The notes beneath the pieces were generated by a model. It was not told the origin of the DNA, did not search any database, and saw only the letters and a program-made list of their open reading frames with translations. From assembly GCA_037039685.1 (NCBI GenBank), contig JAWNGF010000013.1:641001-705000 (forward strand): 64,000 bases of DNA, in the 5' to 3' direction. The translations under genes were made by a program, and so were the position numbers. Every line of letters begins with the position of its first letter. The stretch's first letter is position 1. Below, piece by piece: positions 37,198 to 50,547 of the stretch. The DNA is from Ceratobasidium sp. AG-K. Lineage: Eukaryota > Basidiomycota > Agaricomycetes > Cantharellales > Ceratobasidiaceae.

Positions 37198-40100
37198 ATG
37201 TTCGGCCCCGCCATAGTTTCGCTGTCCGACATAATGTTCGGCCTGCGTATAGCAGAGTCCGCTTCACTTGTTACTTTGCTATGCGGTGCACCACTGCTTA
37301 AAGGCCCGCCTCCTCCACAGACCGCGCCGAGCAATGGCCATTCCGAAATCACAGAGGTCGTTCGCGTAGTCAAGGTGCCTCGCAGACAGGCTATTACTCT
37401 TTTGCTCAGCATCTCTGCCCTCACAGCTTTCCTGGATGGATCCGTCACGGTCGCGACTGTCATATTTCACCGCTTCGCAGAGACACATCCATATGTAGAC
37501 GCCTGGCGCGGAAGTCATTTTTATTCCATTGCGCTGTTGGTGTCTTTTGCGGGGCTGGCTATTATAGCTGGGATTAAAGAGGCGCGCGGGGTACCCATCT
37601 GGCAGTCGAAGCTCCTCAAGCTGTTTGTTTTGATCGCACTCGCGTTTGACGTCGCGCTGGCCGTGCTTATTCCGCTGACAGTTCCGATCTGGAGGAGTGA
37701 GTACATTCTATAAATAGTAACCTTGGCTAATTCGTGTACAGTTCGAGAGGATCCGAATCCGCATATCCCGGAGAATCCGGGATCGGTTGGGCCAGCGCCG
37801 GTGGTTCATTTTGCCTTGACCGTATTCCGTGCACTTGTGCTATTAGTGTTGTTCCCGATCCTATTCTCTACTCGCAAGACGTATGAGCCTGTTCAGCAAA
37901 ATGGATCGAGTCACCAGAATGGCGAAACCTCGCTGCTCATTCCAGCTGCGGCTGCAGCATCCGTGGGAACGTCCGCTGGAATCGCCGCCCCCAAGGCCAA
38001 GTACGGTACTTTCAATGTCCCGCCATCTCCATCCTCCGCTGTGCCTAGTCGCACCCACACACCGGCACCCAGCATCGGCGGTCCCTCTAGTTCGCCCAAC
38101 GATAAACCAGCGCGTGCAGAGCTAACCTGGATCGAAATTGGCGCCCGTCTCAAACGGCTATTCCCGTACCTGTGGCCATACCAAAGCATCGGTCTGCAGC
38201 TACTCGCAGTCATCTGTCTTATAATGGTTGGCGTCGGACGCGCCATCAACGCTGCACTTCCGTTCCAGCTCAGTTATGTCATTGAAGCACTCGGTAAAAA
38301 GGATGCCCGTCACCAAGTCTGGACCCCACTCTTTTGGTACGTCGGCCTCAAGTTCCTCCAAGGCAACGGCGGATGGTCTGCCCTGCGTGATGTGAGTGAT
38401 TCCGGTGTGTCTCGGACCCGAGTTGACCGCTTTGGTAGCTTCTCTGGGCCCCTGTTATGCAGTACTCGGATCGTTCCATGTCTCAGCTCTCGTTCAACCA
38501 CCTGCTCAACCTCTCGCTCGCGTGGCATACTCGGCGCAAGACCGGAGAAGTTCTCAGGATTCTCGACCGCGGCGCAGCGATCAACCAGATCTTTGAATTG
38601 ATTCTATTCAATGTCATTCCCACTTTGGCAGATATCGCTATTGCGCTGTACATCTTCTTTTGGTACTTTGGCCCGGTTCTTAGTCTTGTCATTGCCACGA
38701 TCATGGTCGTATATGGTGGGTGCCTGTTTATGTACCGAGAATGTCCTTTTAACCAATTGGGTAGTCATCGTAAGCATCGTGCTTACCTCTTGGAGGACGC
38801 AAGTCAGGAGGGCAATGAATGAAGCCGATATTGTGAGTGCGCCACACTCCGCATTTCATCGGTACTAACCCATTTCAAAAGGCTACTCGCGGAATCCACA
38901 CCGACTGCCTGCTCAACTATGAGACTGTCAAGTACTTTGGTGGCGAGGAGCACGAGGGCGAACGTTATCGTCAGGCTATCTCGCACTATCAGAGCATGGA
39001 GATCAGGGTCATGGGTGCGTATCATTCCTTCCATCTCCCTTTGTGGAAGGACGTCATACTCAGTCTATTCGGTAGCTGCGCTCAATCTCATGAACCTGAT
39101 CCAGAATTTGCTACTCGTACGTGCTCGACCCTATGTAACCCATATGCGTGCTGACATCCGGCCCGTAGAGCGCTGGGTTGCTGATTGGATCGTTTATGGT
39201 TGCGCTCGACACTTCGTATCCTCGTGAGGATATTGTCAAACGCTTCGTTGTGTTTATCACCTATTTGGCACAGGTGGGTAAGCGTTTGTCGCATCTGTTT
39301 CAGCAACTGATCCAGTCATAGCTCTATGGCCCGCTCAATAGCCTTGCTTACATCTACCGTGGGATCAATCAGAACCTTATTGACACTGAGCGCTTGATGG
39401 ACTTGCTGGATGAGCCGTCTGAAGTTGAGGACAAGCCAGACGCAAAGGACTTGGTTGTGACCGATGGTGTGATCGAGTTTGGTGAGCATACAACTTGTAA
39501 CTTGCTTTCAAATTCTTACGTCTACGGCAGACAACGTGACGTTCTCGTACGACAACCGTACCACGGCGCTGAATGGTGTCTCTTTTACTGTTCCCAAAGG
39601 TGGTTCGGTCGCACTTGTGGGCGAGTCCGGGTCTGGCAAGAGCACGATCCTGAGGTTGTTGTACCGGTTCTATGACCTTGCTCCCGGTAATGGCGCCATT
39701 CGGATTGACGGCCAGGACATTCGCGACGTTACTCAGGTAAGATAATACATCCCATTCGGGGTTGTGTTACTGACAATCTTCCAGGCAAGCTTGCGCAGGG
39801 CAATCGGCGTGGTCCCTCAGGATAGCATACTTTTCAACAATACGATTTCCTACAATATCGGATATGGCAAGTTTGGCGCCTCGACCGAAGAAATTGAGAA
39901 CGCTGCTCGGGCTGCTCAGATGCACGAGCGTATTTTGTCGTTCCCTGATGGTTATGATACCAAGGTTGGAGAGCGCGGAGTTCGCCTCAGCGGTGGCGAG
40001 AAGCAGCGCGTGGCGATTGCTCGGACGATCCTCAAGGCCCCCAAGGTTATCTTGCTCGACGAGGCCACTTCGTGAGTTGGCTCAAAGTATCCTGGACTAT

Positions 40101-41223
40101 AATGCTGACAGTCGTTCAGCGCACTGGATACTACAACCGAGCGTGATATTCAAAAGGCGCTTCAGAACTTGGTTCATGGCCGTTCTTCGCTGTCCATCGC
40201 CACCGTTTGTCAACCATTGCTGCTTCGGATCTGTGAGTGCCAACCGGTTGGCATGGAATAGTACTGACGGTATCATAGGATTTTGGTTCTGCATCAAGGA
40301 CAGATTATCGAGTCGGGCAGCCACCGGGAGCTTGTTGATCGTGACGGTCGCTTCGCCGCCATGTGGGCTGACCAAATTTCCTCTGTTGACGACACCCGCT
40401 CTGTGGCCGATACCACCAAGGACGATACTGAAGATGCCGAGGGCTATGCTGTCGACTCGGGTAGCCCGGCACACGCTCTCCCCATCCCGGCCGTCGACAC
40501 CCTGACAACATGAGCTTCGTCCCTACCGAGTCTGGCGCTGTTGGCCTCGGCCCCGGTCCTCAAATCGTTCCCGCTGAACAACTCGGCGCCACTACTGTGC
40601 GATCAGAGAACCCGGTTCCCATCAAGCCCGAAACAGTTGCGAGCAAGCCGTCGTTGCAATCGGTCCGACCTGACGTATCATTTGCGGCTGTTGCCTCTGG
40701 CTCGCCCGAGACTCCCAAAGCCCCCGAGGAACCTCCCATCCCCAAGGCCGAAGCATCCACCGCCACTCCGGTCCCCGATGCCGGGTCGAATCCATTCTTG
40801 GCTACGAGTCCCCTTGTGGTCCCCAAGAGGGATGATGCTTCTTCGACTACTGGATCCCATCGCCCTGGCCTGCGCGAGGCTACGTCGTCTGGATCCGGCA
40901 CTCCTGGTGTTTCATTTGCTCCTGGTACTGAAGGCGATCGAATGAAACAGGTCGCTCAACGTTGGCGCAAGATGTCACAGGGCGCTATGGCCAAGAGCGG
41001 ACAGGGCTTTGCCCGGCTGGCCCGGAGAGTATCGCAAGGACCGAACCGACAGGGGAGCATCAGCTCCCATCCCGACGTATCGTCTCCCGGTAGCCCAGGA
41101 TTCTTGCGACGGGAGAGTGGTAGCATCAGGCAGTCGATCGATGAAGGTGCCGAGGGTAGTGTGGCCGATAGCGACAAGAAGAAGAAGAAGGACAAGAAGG
41201 ATAAACGAAAGAGTGACGATTGA
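37198..41223 (+). CDS. ABC half-transporter, ABCB6/HMT1-like, copy 1
   Basis: Exons 37198..37696, 37742..38391, 38463..38715, 38765..38832, 38882..39014, 39076..39116, 39169..39273, 39322..39481, 39531..39736, 39785..40071, 40120..40232 and 40279..41223; about 1,153 residues. Order: five-helix N-terminal domain (residues 1-200), Pro/Ser linker with KYGTF, ABC membrane domain (FPYLWPYQ ... [16 protein letters not shown]), then ATPase with Walker [11 protein letters not shown]-loop VVPQDS, signature LSGGEKQR, Walker [10 protein letters not shown], and a Ser/Pro tail ending in a Lys-rich stretch. The five-helix extension plus one ABC unit fits vacuolar or mitochondrial metal/phytochelatin/porphyrin exporters. 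Two single-base losses (40200-40201 at the H-loop, and 40504 in the tail) break the frame; copy 2 is intact at both places. Confidence 0.88.
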
Positions 41224-43006
41224 GCTGCCGGTGCAGATCTGGTGATATCCTGGCTTTAGATTAATGACTTTTGATTTCTTTCGACATCTACGCAACATAC
41301 CATGACTGGACGTATCGCTTTCCCATTCTACGTTGTCTCGGAATCACATGTAACTCCAGCTTTCTTTTTGCTTGTTTTATTTATTCCTCGTCTGTGTCGT
41401 TAAGCTACGATGATATGGGGTGTAGAGCTTGATAGATAATTGACGTGGATGGTTTTGAAAGTGCTGAGCGAGCTGGCCGCCCGAGCAAAGTGGTGAGGCT
41501 AGCTGCGTTATGGAGGTTGGCGGTTGATAGAGTTTGATGGCAAAGCTGGTCGAGACCGAGATGTTTCTCTGGACGCGCACAGAGGGCGCAACTGGAAGAC
41601 GCCGATAGCATGCTGCCACCACCAAATACGAGCCAAATTAGGACTCATATGGCTACATCACTCCATGCGGTTATTCGTTGCCAATTGGTACATAATCGGG
41701 GCACTCACTATTTGCTGACTCAGTGAGAGCTCGGATTGCTCTGCCAAAGTGCTGCCATGAATATTTAGCAATGGTCAGGCGACTTCGAGTGAGTGGTGAG
41801 TATGCCTCGTCTTCCTTCCTGCCCCCCCCCGTCCCACTGGAGCTCCGTCGAGCCAGGTGTTGACTCGCGGAAGAGAAGCTAGGGTCACACGTAACGTATA
41901 TGCGCTCTCCTTGTTTTAAACAATTCAGCTGATAGGTTATTGTTAAGTTTCAGGCATCCGAGGTGCGCGCCCGCAGGTGAGCCTCATGTATTACGCCCCA
42001 CGTATCTACCTCTGAATATATCCTAATACAGATTTGTATATATAGTGGGATCTTGTCGGCGGGGTCTCCCGGTGCCAGTAACATATGTTCGTTGAATGTA
42101 GATAGATACCATACGTAGATAGATACCATACATAGAATAAATTCAGTGTTACATTATGTACCAACCCCGTTCGAGTGAGCAAGGAACAAAAATGGACTGC
42201 TCCATAAATGGAATCTGCGTTGCGGACTGACGAACATGACAAGCGGTTATCATGCTCTTCGAGTTGAACAAGCTCATCATCCACCTAAAGTTGAGCCTAA
42301 TGATGATGCAGCCGGCTCCTCACATAGCCATATCAGATGAGTCCGCAGACTGGCCAATATTACAACAAATATGAAGCTGATCAGACGCTTGTATATCATC
42401 GATCAAGTATTGTCAGGTCGCGCGGGTTTCCCTAATGACTTGAGGCGCCTGTGCTGGAGCCACAAGACGCGGGCGCTGGTGTGAGGTTTCTATATGTAGT
42501 ACGTAGTGTTAGTAATCAATAATCGAAACCTTGAGCGTCGAAATGAGTATGACACCGCTGGCTATCGGAACTATCGTATCCAGGCAAGTCTAAGACTAGA
42601 TACATCGTTTAGTGAGTCTACATGTTCGTTCTTATATACTGTATGCGTAGTGGCGCCCTGCGCCCCGTCCGCCTCCTTTCTCATTCTCTATGGCGCCCTG
42701 CGCCCGTGTAGTTTACGAGTCATTTATTCATTCCGCAGCGCCGAAGGCACTGCGGTTCGCTGCGTATATGCGCTGCGGTCTATGTTTACATGTGGTACGG
42801 GTTAGGGTAAGGCGGCGGGACCCTTACAGCTAGCTATTCGGCGCTAACCCAGCCTTGACCAAGCACTTCGGGTTCCGCTCAAATTCTTACCACAGTGTGA
42901 CTCAATAATTTACTAATCTACCATTTGGAGTCATGTCTTAGCACAGGATTACCATTATGCCATGCTTCGAACCACGGTCCACGAGGAACCTCGTATCGTG
43001 GAAAAG
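41224..43006. other. Intergenic between the tandem ABC genes
   Basis: About 1.8 kb without a supported gene. It includes a perfect 17-base tandem duplication at 42098-42131 and a twice-used GGCGCCCTGCGCCC motif near 42651-42706. Both are probably simple repeats. Confidence 0.45.
42098..42131. repeat. Two tandem copies of a 17-base unit
   Basis: The unit GTAGATAGATACCATAC occurs twice head to tail without mismatch, followed by a partial ATAGA. It looks like a small slippage duplication in non-coding sequence. Confidence 0.85.
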
Positions 43007-43014
43007 TATAAAAA
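43007..43014 (+). promoter_or_regulatory. TATA-like element of ABC copy 2
   Basis: TATAAAAA lies 53-60 bases before the ATG at 43067. Its position fits a core promoter with a very short leader. It is placed by pattern only. Confidence 0.4.
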
Positions 43015-43066
43015 TGGGTGACCTGTGACGAATCGCGAGGACACTGACAAGACGATTCGCCCGTGT

Positions 43067-46000
43067 ATGTCGGCCCTCTCGATAGCTTCACTTTCCGACA
43101 TACTGTTCGGCCTGCGCATAGCAGAGGGCACTTTACTTCTTGCTCTATTATGTGGCGCGCCGCTTCTTAGGGAGCAGCCACCACAGCCTCCGTCAACCAG
43201 CGACCACTCCGAACCTGCAGAGGTTGTCCGCGTAGTAAAAGCCCCCCGGCGGCAAGCCATAACACTCCTATTGAGCATTTTGGCGCTCACCGCATTTCTT
43301 GATGGCTCCGTCACTGTTGCGACTGTCATCTTCAACCAATATCCAGAGACAACACTAGATCCGTGGCGTGGCGTCGAGTTTTACTCCGTCGCGCTCCTAG
43401 TCGCGTTTGCCGGACTTGCAATCGTCGCTGGAATCAAAGAGGCGCGCGGGGTACCTATTTGGCAGTCGAAGCTCCTCAAACTCTTTGTTTTGATCGCTCT
43501 CACGTTTGACGTTGCGCTGGCCGTACTCATTCCGTTGAAAGTTCCCATCTGGAAGAGTGAGTACGCGCTATAAATGGGAACCTAAGCTCATTTTGTGTGT
43601 AGTCCGAGAAAACCCAAATCCACATGTGCCAGAAACGCCAGGGCCGGTGCTTCCAGTTGGACCCGGGCCGGCGGTTCACTTCGGTTTGACGGTATTTCGT
43701 GCACTTGTGCTATTCGTGTTGTTCCCGATCCTGTTCTCTACTCGCAAGACATATGAAACTGTAGAGCAGAATGGGTCGACTCAGCAGAATGCTGAAACTT
43801 CACGACTTATTCCAGCCACAGCCACAACCACAGCCACAACTACGTTAGGAGTACCCACTGGTATCTCCACACCTAAACCCACTTACGGTACATTCGATCC
43901 TGCGACGCCCACTGGTCCACAAACTCAAACCACTACACCTGCGCCCGCTGTTGATGTTTCTGCCAAAGGCAAGTCGGCGAACGGCGAGCTCTCCTGGATG
44001 AAGATTGGTGCTCGCCTCAGGCGATTGTTTCCATATCTTTGGCCGTCCCAAAATATCAGTCTGCAACTCTTAGCGGTTATCTGTTTCGCAATACTAGGAA
44101 TGGGACGCGCTGTTAGTGCTGCTATCCCTTTCAAACTTAGCGGTGCAATCGGAGCGCTTAGCCAAAACGACACACGGCGCGGAGTCTCGGCGATCCTATG
44201 GTATGTTGGTCTCAAGTCCCTCCAGGACTCTGGCGGGTTATCTACTTTGCGTAGCGTGAGTAACTCCCCAGCTCGCCTCAGACCCGAGTTAAACAGTGTG
44301 ATAGTTTCTCTGGACCCCTGTCATGCAGTACGCACATCGCTCGATGTCTCAATTAGCGTTCGACCACCTGTTGAACCTGTCGCTTGCATGGCACACTCGG
44401 CGAAAGACGGAGAAGTCCTCAGAATCCTTGACCGCGGCACAGCAATCAACCAGATCTTTGAGTTGATCATTTTCAATGCTCTCGCTACCCTCGCAGATCT
44501 CGCTATTGCCCTCTACATATTCTTCTGGTACTTCGGTCCGGCTATGAGTGTCCTCGCTGCTACAATAATGGTTACGTATGGTGAGTGTTTATCTGAACCG
44601 CTTTGAGCCCCGTACTTACCGATATCGTAGTTATTGTGAGCGCTATGCTTACTTCTTGGTGGGCCAAACTCAGAGGGTCAATGAATGAGGCTGATATCGT
44701 GAGTGCGTTTCACCTCGTGCTGCATTAGACATTGACGCCATTCCCGAGGCTCCCCGCGGAATTCACACCGATTGTCTACTGAACTACGAGACTGTCAAGT
44801 ACTTTGGTGGTGAGGCTCACGAGGGCGAACGCTATCATCAGGCCATCTCACGGTATCAGCGCATGGAGATGAAAAGTATAGGTAAGCATATTTCCTCCAC
44901 ATTATTTCACGGAAGAAGGATCGTGCTTAATTTGTTCGATAGTTGGGCTTAACGTTATGAGCCTGATTCAGAATTTGCTACTCGTACGTACAGGCATTTC
45001 TCTCTGTATACTAACTCACTTGTGGCCTATAGAGCGCTGGGTTGCTAATCGGATCATTTATGGTCGTTTTTGACACCACGCATCCACACGAACAAGTCGC
45101 GGAACGCTTCATTGTATTCATTACCTATTTGGCGCAAGTGAGTAAACATCGACCAGGAATAAATTAGGAGCTCAATCAGCCTCTGTAGATATATGGTCCT
45201 CTCAACAGCCTCGCATTCATGTACCATGGCATCAATCAAAGTCTCGTTGACACCGAGAGGCTGATGGATTTGTTGGAGGAGGAGCCCGAAGTGCAGGACA
45301 AGCCAGACGCGAAAGACCTAATCGTTACCGACGGAGTAATCGAATTTGGTGAGAACAACGTGCATCAACTAACCGCTCTCAGGTGTTAACGTCATAACCA
45401 GACAATGTCACGTTCTCGTACGATAATCGTACAACAGCGCTCAACGGCGTCTCATTCACGATCCCCAAGGGTGGCTCGATGGCCCTTGTAGGCGAGTCTG
45501 GGTCTGGCAAGAGCACAATTTTAAGACTGTTGTATCGGTTCTATGACCTTGCTCCTGGCAATGGCGCGATCCGGATCGACGGTCAGGATATTCGTGACGT
45601 AACACAGGTAAGTAGCGTGTGTATCCTCTGATTGTGGTGTTGACAATACTACAGACTAGCCTGCGTAAGGCAATTGGTGTGGTTCCTCAGGATAGCGTGC
45701 TTTTCAACAACACCATCGCCTACAATATCGGATACGGCAAGTTTGGGGCCTTAGATAATGAAATCGAGAACGCTGCCCAGGCTGCCCAGATGCACGAACG
45801 CATCATGTCCTTCCCCGATGGGTACGAAACCAAGGTTGGAGAGCGCGGAGTTCGTCTGAGCGGAGGCGAAAAGCAACGAGTCGCAATTGCTCGGACGATT
45901 CTCAAAGCTCCTCGGGTGATCTTGCTCGACGAGGCTACTTCGTGAGTAGACAGGCGCATATAACCAGACTGGATATTGATGCCATTTAGGGCATTGGATA

Positions 46001-47084
46001 CCACAACCGAGCGCGAGATTCAAAAGGCTCTTCAGAACTTGGTTCATGGTCGTTCATCCTTGTCCATCGCTCATCGTTTGTCGACTATCTTGAATTCAGA
46101 CTCGTAAGTGGGGACCGGTTCGTACCAGAGTGACGCTAATGGTGGTGGTTTAGGATTTTGGTTTTGCATCAAGGAGAGATTATCGAGTCCGGCAGCTACC
46201 GCGAGCTTATTGAGCGTGGCGGTCGCTTCGCCGCCATGTGGGCGGAGCAAATTTCTTCTGGCGACCACGCTCACTCTCCGACCGATACTCCCAAGAACGA
46301 AACACCCGTTGGCTCGAGCAGCCAGGCGCACATTGGTCCCATCCCGGTGAACGCTTTGGACAACCCAAGTCTCGCAACCACCGAGCCCGTCTCGGTCAGT
46401 CCCATCAATCCTGGTCCTCAAATTGTCCCTGCTGGACAACTCGTTCCCGTTGCTGTACGAACCGACATCGCAGCCCCTAACAAGCCCGAGCAACAAGTAG
46501 TGAACAAGGCATCGTTAGAAGAGGTTCGACGCGACGTATTGATCGCGTCTGGCTCCGCGGTGTCCAAGGCCCATGATGCATCCAAGGCTACCGAGGAATC
46601 CAGTAGGGTCAATTCCGGAGCGGCCTCCCCTGCCTCACGCCAGCCCGAGCCCACTCCTGCTGCCACTCTTGCCCCCCTTCCCAAGAGCAATGAAGTATCT
46701 TCGACTGTTGAATCCAACCACCCCGACGTGCATGAGGCTATGCCCTCTAGGTCTGGAACGCCCAGTGTTACATTTTCTCCCAACGCTGGGGCTGAGGGTG
46801 AACGACTCAAACAAGCCGCTCAGCGCTTTCGCATAGCCTCGCAGGGCGCAGCAGTCAGGAGCGGGCAGAGTATTGCCCGGCTGGCCCGGAGAGTATCACA
46901 GAGATCAAACCGACAGGCGGACAACGGTTCTCATCTAGACGTAGCATCCAACACGAAGGCAGGATTCTTGCAATGGGGGAGCAGCGGAAGCGTTGGAAAG
47001 CTGGCTGACGAGGCTGCTGAAGACAGTGTAGCAGGTAGTGACAAGAATAAGGACAAGAAGGATAAACAGAAAGGCGGCGGTTGA
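43067..47084 (+). CDS. ABC half-transporter, ABCB6/HMT1-like, copy 2 (tandem duplicate)
   Basis: Exons 43067..43556, 43603..44255, 44329..44580, 44631..44698, 44749..44881, 44943..44983, 45033..45137, 45189..45348, 45402..45607, 45655..45941, 45990..46103 and 46154..47084; about 1,146 residues. Every intron position and most exon lengths equal those of copy 1, so this is a recent tandem duplicate. Walker [10 protein letters not shown], signature LSGGEKQR, Walker [10 protein letters not shown] and H-loop IAHRLSTI are all present. The C-terminal tail has diverged most (inserted Thr/Ala runs, one basic [14 protein letters not shown] segment, end [13 protein letters not shown]). One G appears missing at 44409-44410: exon 3 is 252 nt here against 253 in copy 1. 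Same predicted role as copy 1. Confidence 0.88.
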
Positions 47085-48104
47085 GCTGCTAGTTCCGATG
47101 CAATGCAGTATTTTTTTTACCACCTACGCTAGACATACCATTGTCATATCTCACCGTTTATCAGAATCCTATGTAAGGTTTAGTTTCTACTATTTATCTC
47201 TTGCTGTCCCGTTAAGCTACGATGGTGTGAGATGCAAGGCCCGATGCAAAATCGCCATATTTCCAAGGACCTGTTCAAGACTATTGTGAACGCAACAGCG
47301 AGGAGGTGGCTAAATTTCTGCTCTTGGGGTGGTGATCTCGATTGAGTTTGATGGCGATCTTGGGAGTTTGGGTTCGCCACAAGCTTGGTGCGTTGTTGGC
47401 AGCAAGGAAGGCTGAGCTCTGTTCATACTAATGTATCCAAAATACACGTTGTACCATTCGGGTGCTTCGATATTCGCGCAGCCGATCGAACTCCATCAGT
47501 CAACGCAATACTAGGTCGTATCCGTTTATGCCCAAGTCAACTCTCAAGGGAAAACTCTTTTCGCGTCGCGCGTTTCAGTATTGACGATTTGTACAAGATG
47601 AAATTGATCTGCCCGCTTTGCTGTGTCGACCATCATGCTGGCTTGAAATAGGCGGGTGCACGGCGTTTGGATTTATAAACTTGAATGCGGCATCGTATTT
47701 CCTCAACTTGAAATGATGGAGCTTGAGCGTAGTGTCGCACTATAGTTCGTGCAATGTCAAGAGCACATATAGCCACAGCATTTGTCATCACAACCGTCAG
47801 ACAACATACAAAGTTATTACAGGGCTAGCATATTCTGGTGAGTCCACCGTACGAACCCACTCGTAATTGGCATATCCTTGGTGTAGGTCGAGCTTCCTCA
47901 GCGATCCGTTACGGAGGCCGGCCATGCGATCAAACCCATCTGTGATTACATAACTGGGGGTTCTTGAACACTCGCGGCGGAGCTTAGCGTTCCGCGCGTT
48001 GCGCATCGACGCAGCGGTGAAATGAAACCGTAGCAAACTATTGGGATGAACTACCTTGTCATGGGCGGCGAACCCCGCCACTGTGCGTTACGGGGGCTAG
48101 TTTC
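47085..48104. other. Intergenic, nothing recognised
   Basis: About 1 kb between ABC copy 2 and the first P450 gene. Overlapping short frames on both strands lack motifs. Confidence 0.5.
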
Positions 48105-48111
48105 TATAAAA
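48105..48111 (+). promoter_or_regulatory. TATA-like element of the first P450 gene
   Basis: TATAAAA lies about 95 bases before the ATG at 48203, a plausible core promoter position. It is placed by pattern only. Confidence 0.4.
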
Positions 48112-48202
48112 TCAGTCGGCTGAGCAGGCAGTCGGAGCTCAACAACTATCGCACTATCTTCTCCGCTCGGATACCTCTATAGAATTACCATTAGCCTTTA
48201 TC

Positions 48203-50547
48203 ATGGACATGCTACCCAAGACTCCTTTCACCGCGGCTCTGTCGTGTGCGGCTCTCTGGACTCTCGTCCGATTCTTGCAAATGGTCATAAAGGGTCGTCG
48301 GTACAATGCTCACGAATGGATCGTCACCTCCGAAGAGTAAGTCACTCTTGAGCATGGTATTAACTGGCTAAATTTACTCGAAAAATCGTAGTGCTATTTG
48401 GAGAAACTTTCTTCCAGGCCACGTTAACATTCGCGGGGTAATATATGGCAAGAATCGACCTTTTTATGCCAAGCATAGTGGTATGTTTCTAACCCATTGA
48501 GTTTGGGTGCTAGTCTCATATTATTTCACGTAGAATTCAAGCGTGCAGGAAAAGACGCCTACATGCAGGTTGCTATGAGCCACACTCGTCCTGCTATTTA
48601 CGTTGCCGATCCTCAGGCTATCAAAGTATGCCATTCCCAATATAGAAATAGTTATTGCTCAAGGCCATTTTTGTAGACAATGACTTTACAGAAAACTCGT
48701 TACATGAAGGACGTTGTAACGTTTGCGCACGCCATTGGGATGTACGGACCCAATATGGCAAGCGTAGAGGGAGAGGATTGGAAAAGGCACCGCAAGGCCA
48801 ATCAACGAGCATTCAACGAGGTAGGCTCCTATGTTTGCGTTGGAACATATTTTTGACCCTTTGTGCAGAAAAATATACAACTTGTTTGGTCCGAGACCGG
48901 TGACATCATGAAGCGATTGTTCGAAATCTGGGACAAAACTGGATCCGACGAGATACGAATTAACAACGTCCCTGACATGACCGAAAAAGTAAATATCCAT
49001 GTCTCACCGACAAGGCTGGCTTACAAATATACCGCTACAACAAGCTGGCTCTGTTAGTCATTGCTATGGCCGCCTTTGGTCGTCGACTTAGCTGGAAGTC
49101 CGAAGATGACGTTATTCCAGAAGGACACAGATATCCTTTCCGCAGGCGCTTCGTACAGTCTCAAGTAGCCTGACGACTCGGTGAGCATCTTTCAACCTAC
49201 TACATGGTATGGTAATACGAGCTATGATTAAACAGTATGATGATACCCAAGTGGGCCGAGAACATGACCGAGAAGACTCGTGAAGTGACCCTAGCTTTCA
49301 AGGAGTTTGGGGTACGGGTATTCGAATCCCTATAAGGAATGTTTGCTCACAAGTTTCTAGATTTACCTCAAGGAAATGATTTCTGCACGTCACAAGGGTG
49401 TTGAGGTCGAAGGGTCCACAACACAAGATGCCCCTCACGCTCAACTCGCGCCCGACAGCTTGTTTAATATGTTGATCGCCGCTAACGACCCGGATACACC
49501 AGGAGAGAAGATGCTGACTGACGAGGACGTCACAGGTGAGCAAATTATCTTTTTGGCGCCATCTTCTACTTACCCATAGCATTTATATAGGAAACGCATT
49601 CTTCTTCTTGTTTGCTGGACACGAATCTACCGCTCATACTATTTCTTTTGCGCTTGGTCTTTTGGCGTTGTACCCCGATATTCAGCAAGAGGTTTACGCT
49701 CAGGTCAAGGAAGTCATGGGTTCCCGCGACACTATTGTAAGTCTACCTTGGATTGTCTCCCTGGGGCATATACTCAAGCTTGATAATAGGAATACTCAGA
49801 TATGGACGACATCAAACTTGTCCGCTGCACTTTCTTCGAGGCGCTCCGCATGTACCCGGTTGTAAGTCACTCACTTGATGCGGAAGGCTTGTTAATACTT
49901 ATATACTACCTTAGGTGGACCAATTCCCCAAATTCGCTGTCGAAGACTCGATCATCAGCGTGGCTCGCAACGGGCCTGGCATGGATGAGAACACCCGCGA
50001 AGATTTTTTCATCCCCAAGGGAGCAAATATTTGGTTCTCTATTGTTGGGGTGCATTATAACCGTCAGTATACCTTATCAATCAAATGCCCGACCGCCTCT
50101 CTAACGAAAGTTGGTGGGATCAGCCACTTACTGGCCTAAACCCGAAAAGTTCCGCCCTCGTAGATTTTTGGAAAGTTACAACAAGGATGCGTTCTTGCCA
50201 TTTTCGGTTGGACCAAGATCATGCCTTGGACGCACGTATGTATTGCCTCTGCCCCCCGCTGCTTTAGCTTTGGGCTGACGATCCCAACCCACAAAGTTTC
50301 GCCGAGACGGAAGGTATCGTTGCCATTGCATCCATCTTGGCGCGGTACGAAATCAAGATTGACGAAGACTTGTTCTCCACCATCCCGGGCGAGAGCGCTC
50401 TGGTACGTCTAACCAGTGTATCCCCCACCAACTCCATCGATGCTTACCCACCACCGAATCCAGGAACGTGAGGCTCGCTTGTTGAGACCCACTGAAGGAA
50501 TCACCCTCTCTCCGGCCAAACTTCCGCTTGTGTTCAAACGTCGCTAG
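48203..50547 (+). CDS. Cytochrome P450, copy 1
   Basis: Membrane-anchored haem mono-oxygenase. Fourteen exons: 48203..48336, 48392..48480, 48534..48625, 48677..48820, 48869..48988, 49045..49180, 49236..49311, 49361..49535, 49591..49736, 49790..49861, 49915..50062, 50124..50235, 50297..50402, 50464..50547; about 544 residues. An N-terminal anchor helix is followed by the C-helix WKRHRKANQRAF, the I-helix oxygen site AGHEST, the ExxR motif FEALRMYP, and the haem loop FSVGPRSCLG with the ligand Cys. One A appears missing at about 49129 in exon 6 (EGHKIS in the restored frame); copy 2 is intact there. The substrate is unknown. Close to copy 2, so the pair arose by tandem duplication. Confidence 0.9.

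Noticed and set aside
40510..41223. Separate gene starting MSFVPTESG
   Set aside because: It is the C-terminal tail of ABC copy 1; the coreless gene and copy 2 show the same tail fused in frame, and a single missing G at 40504 explains the apparent start.
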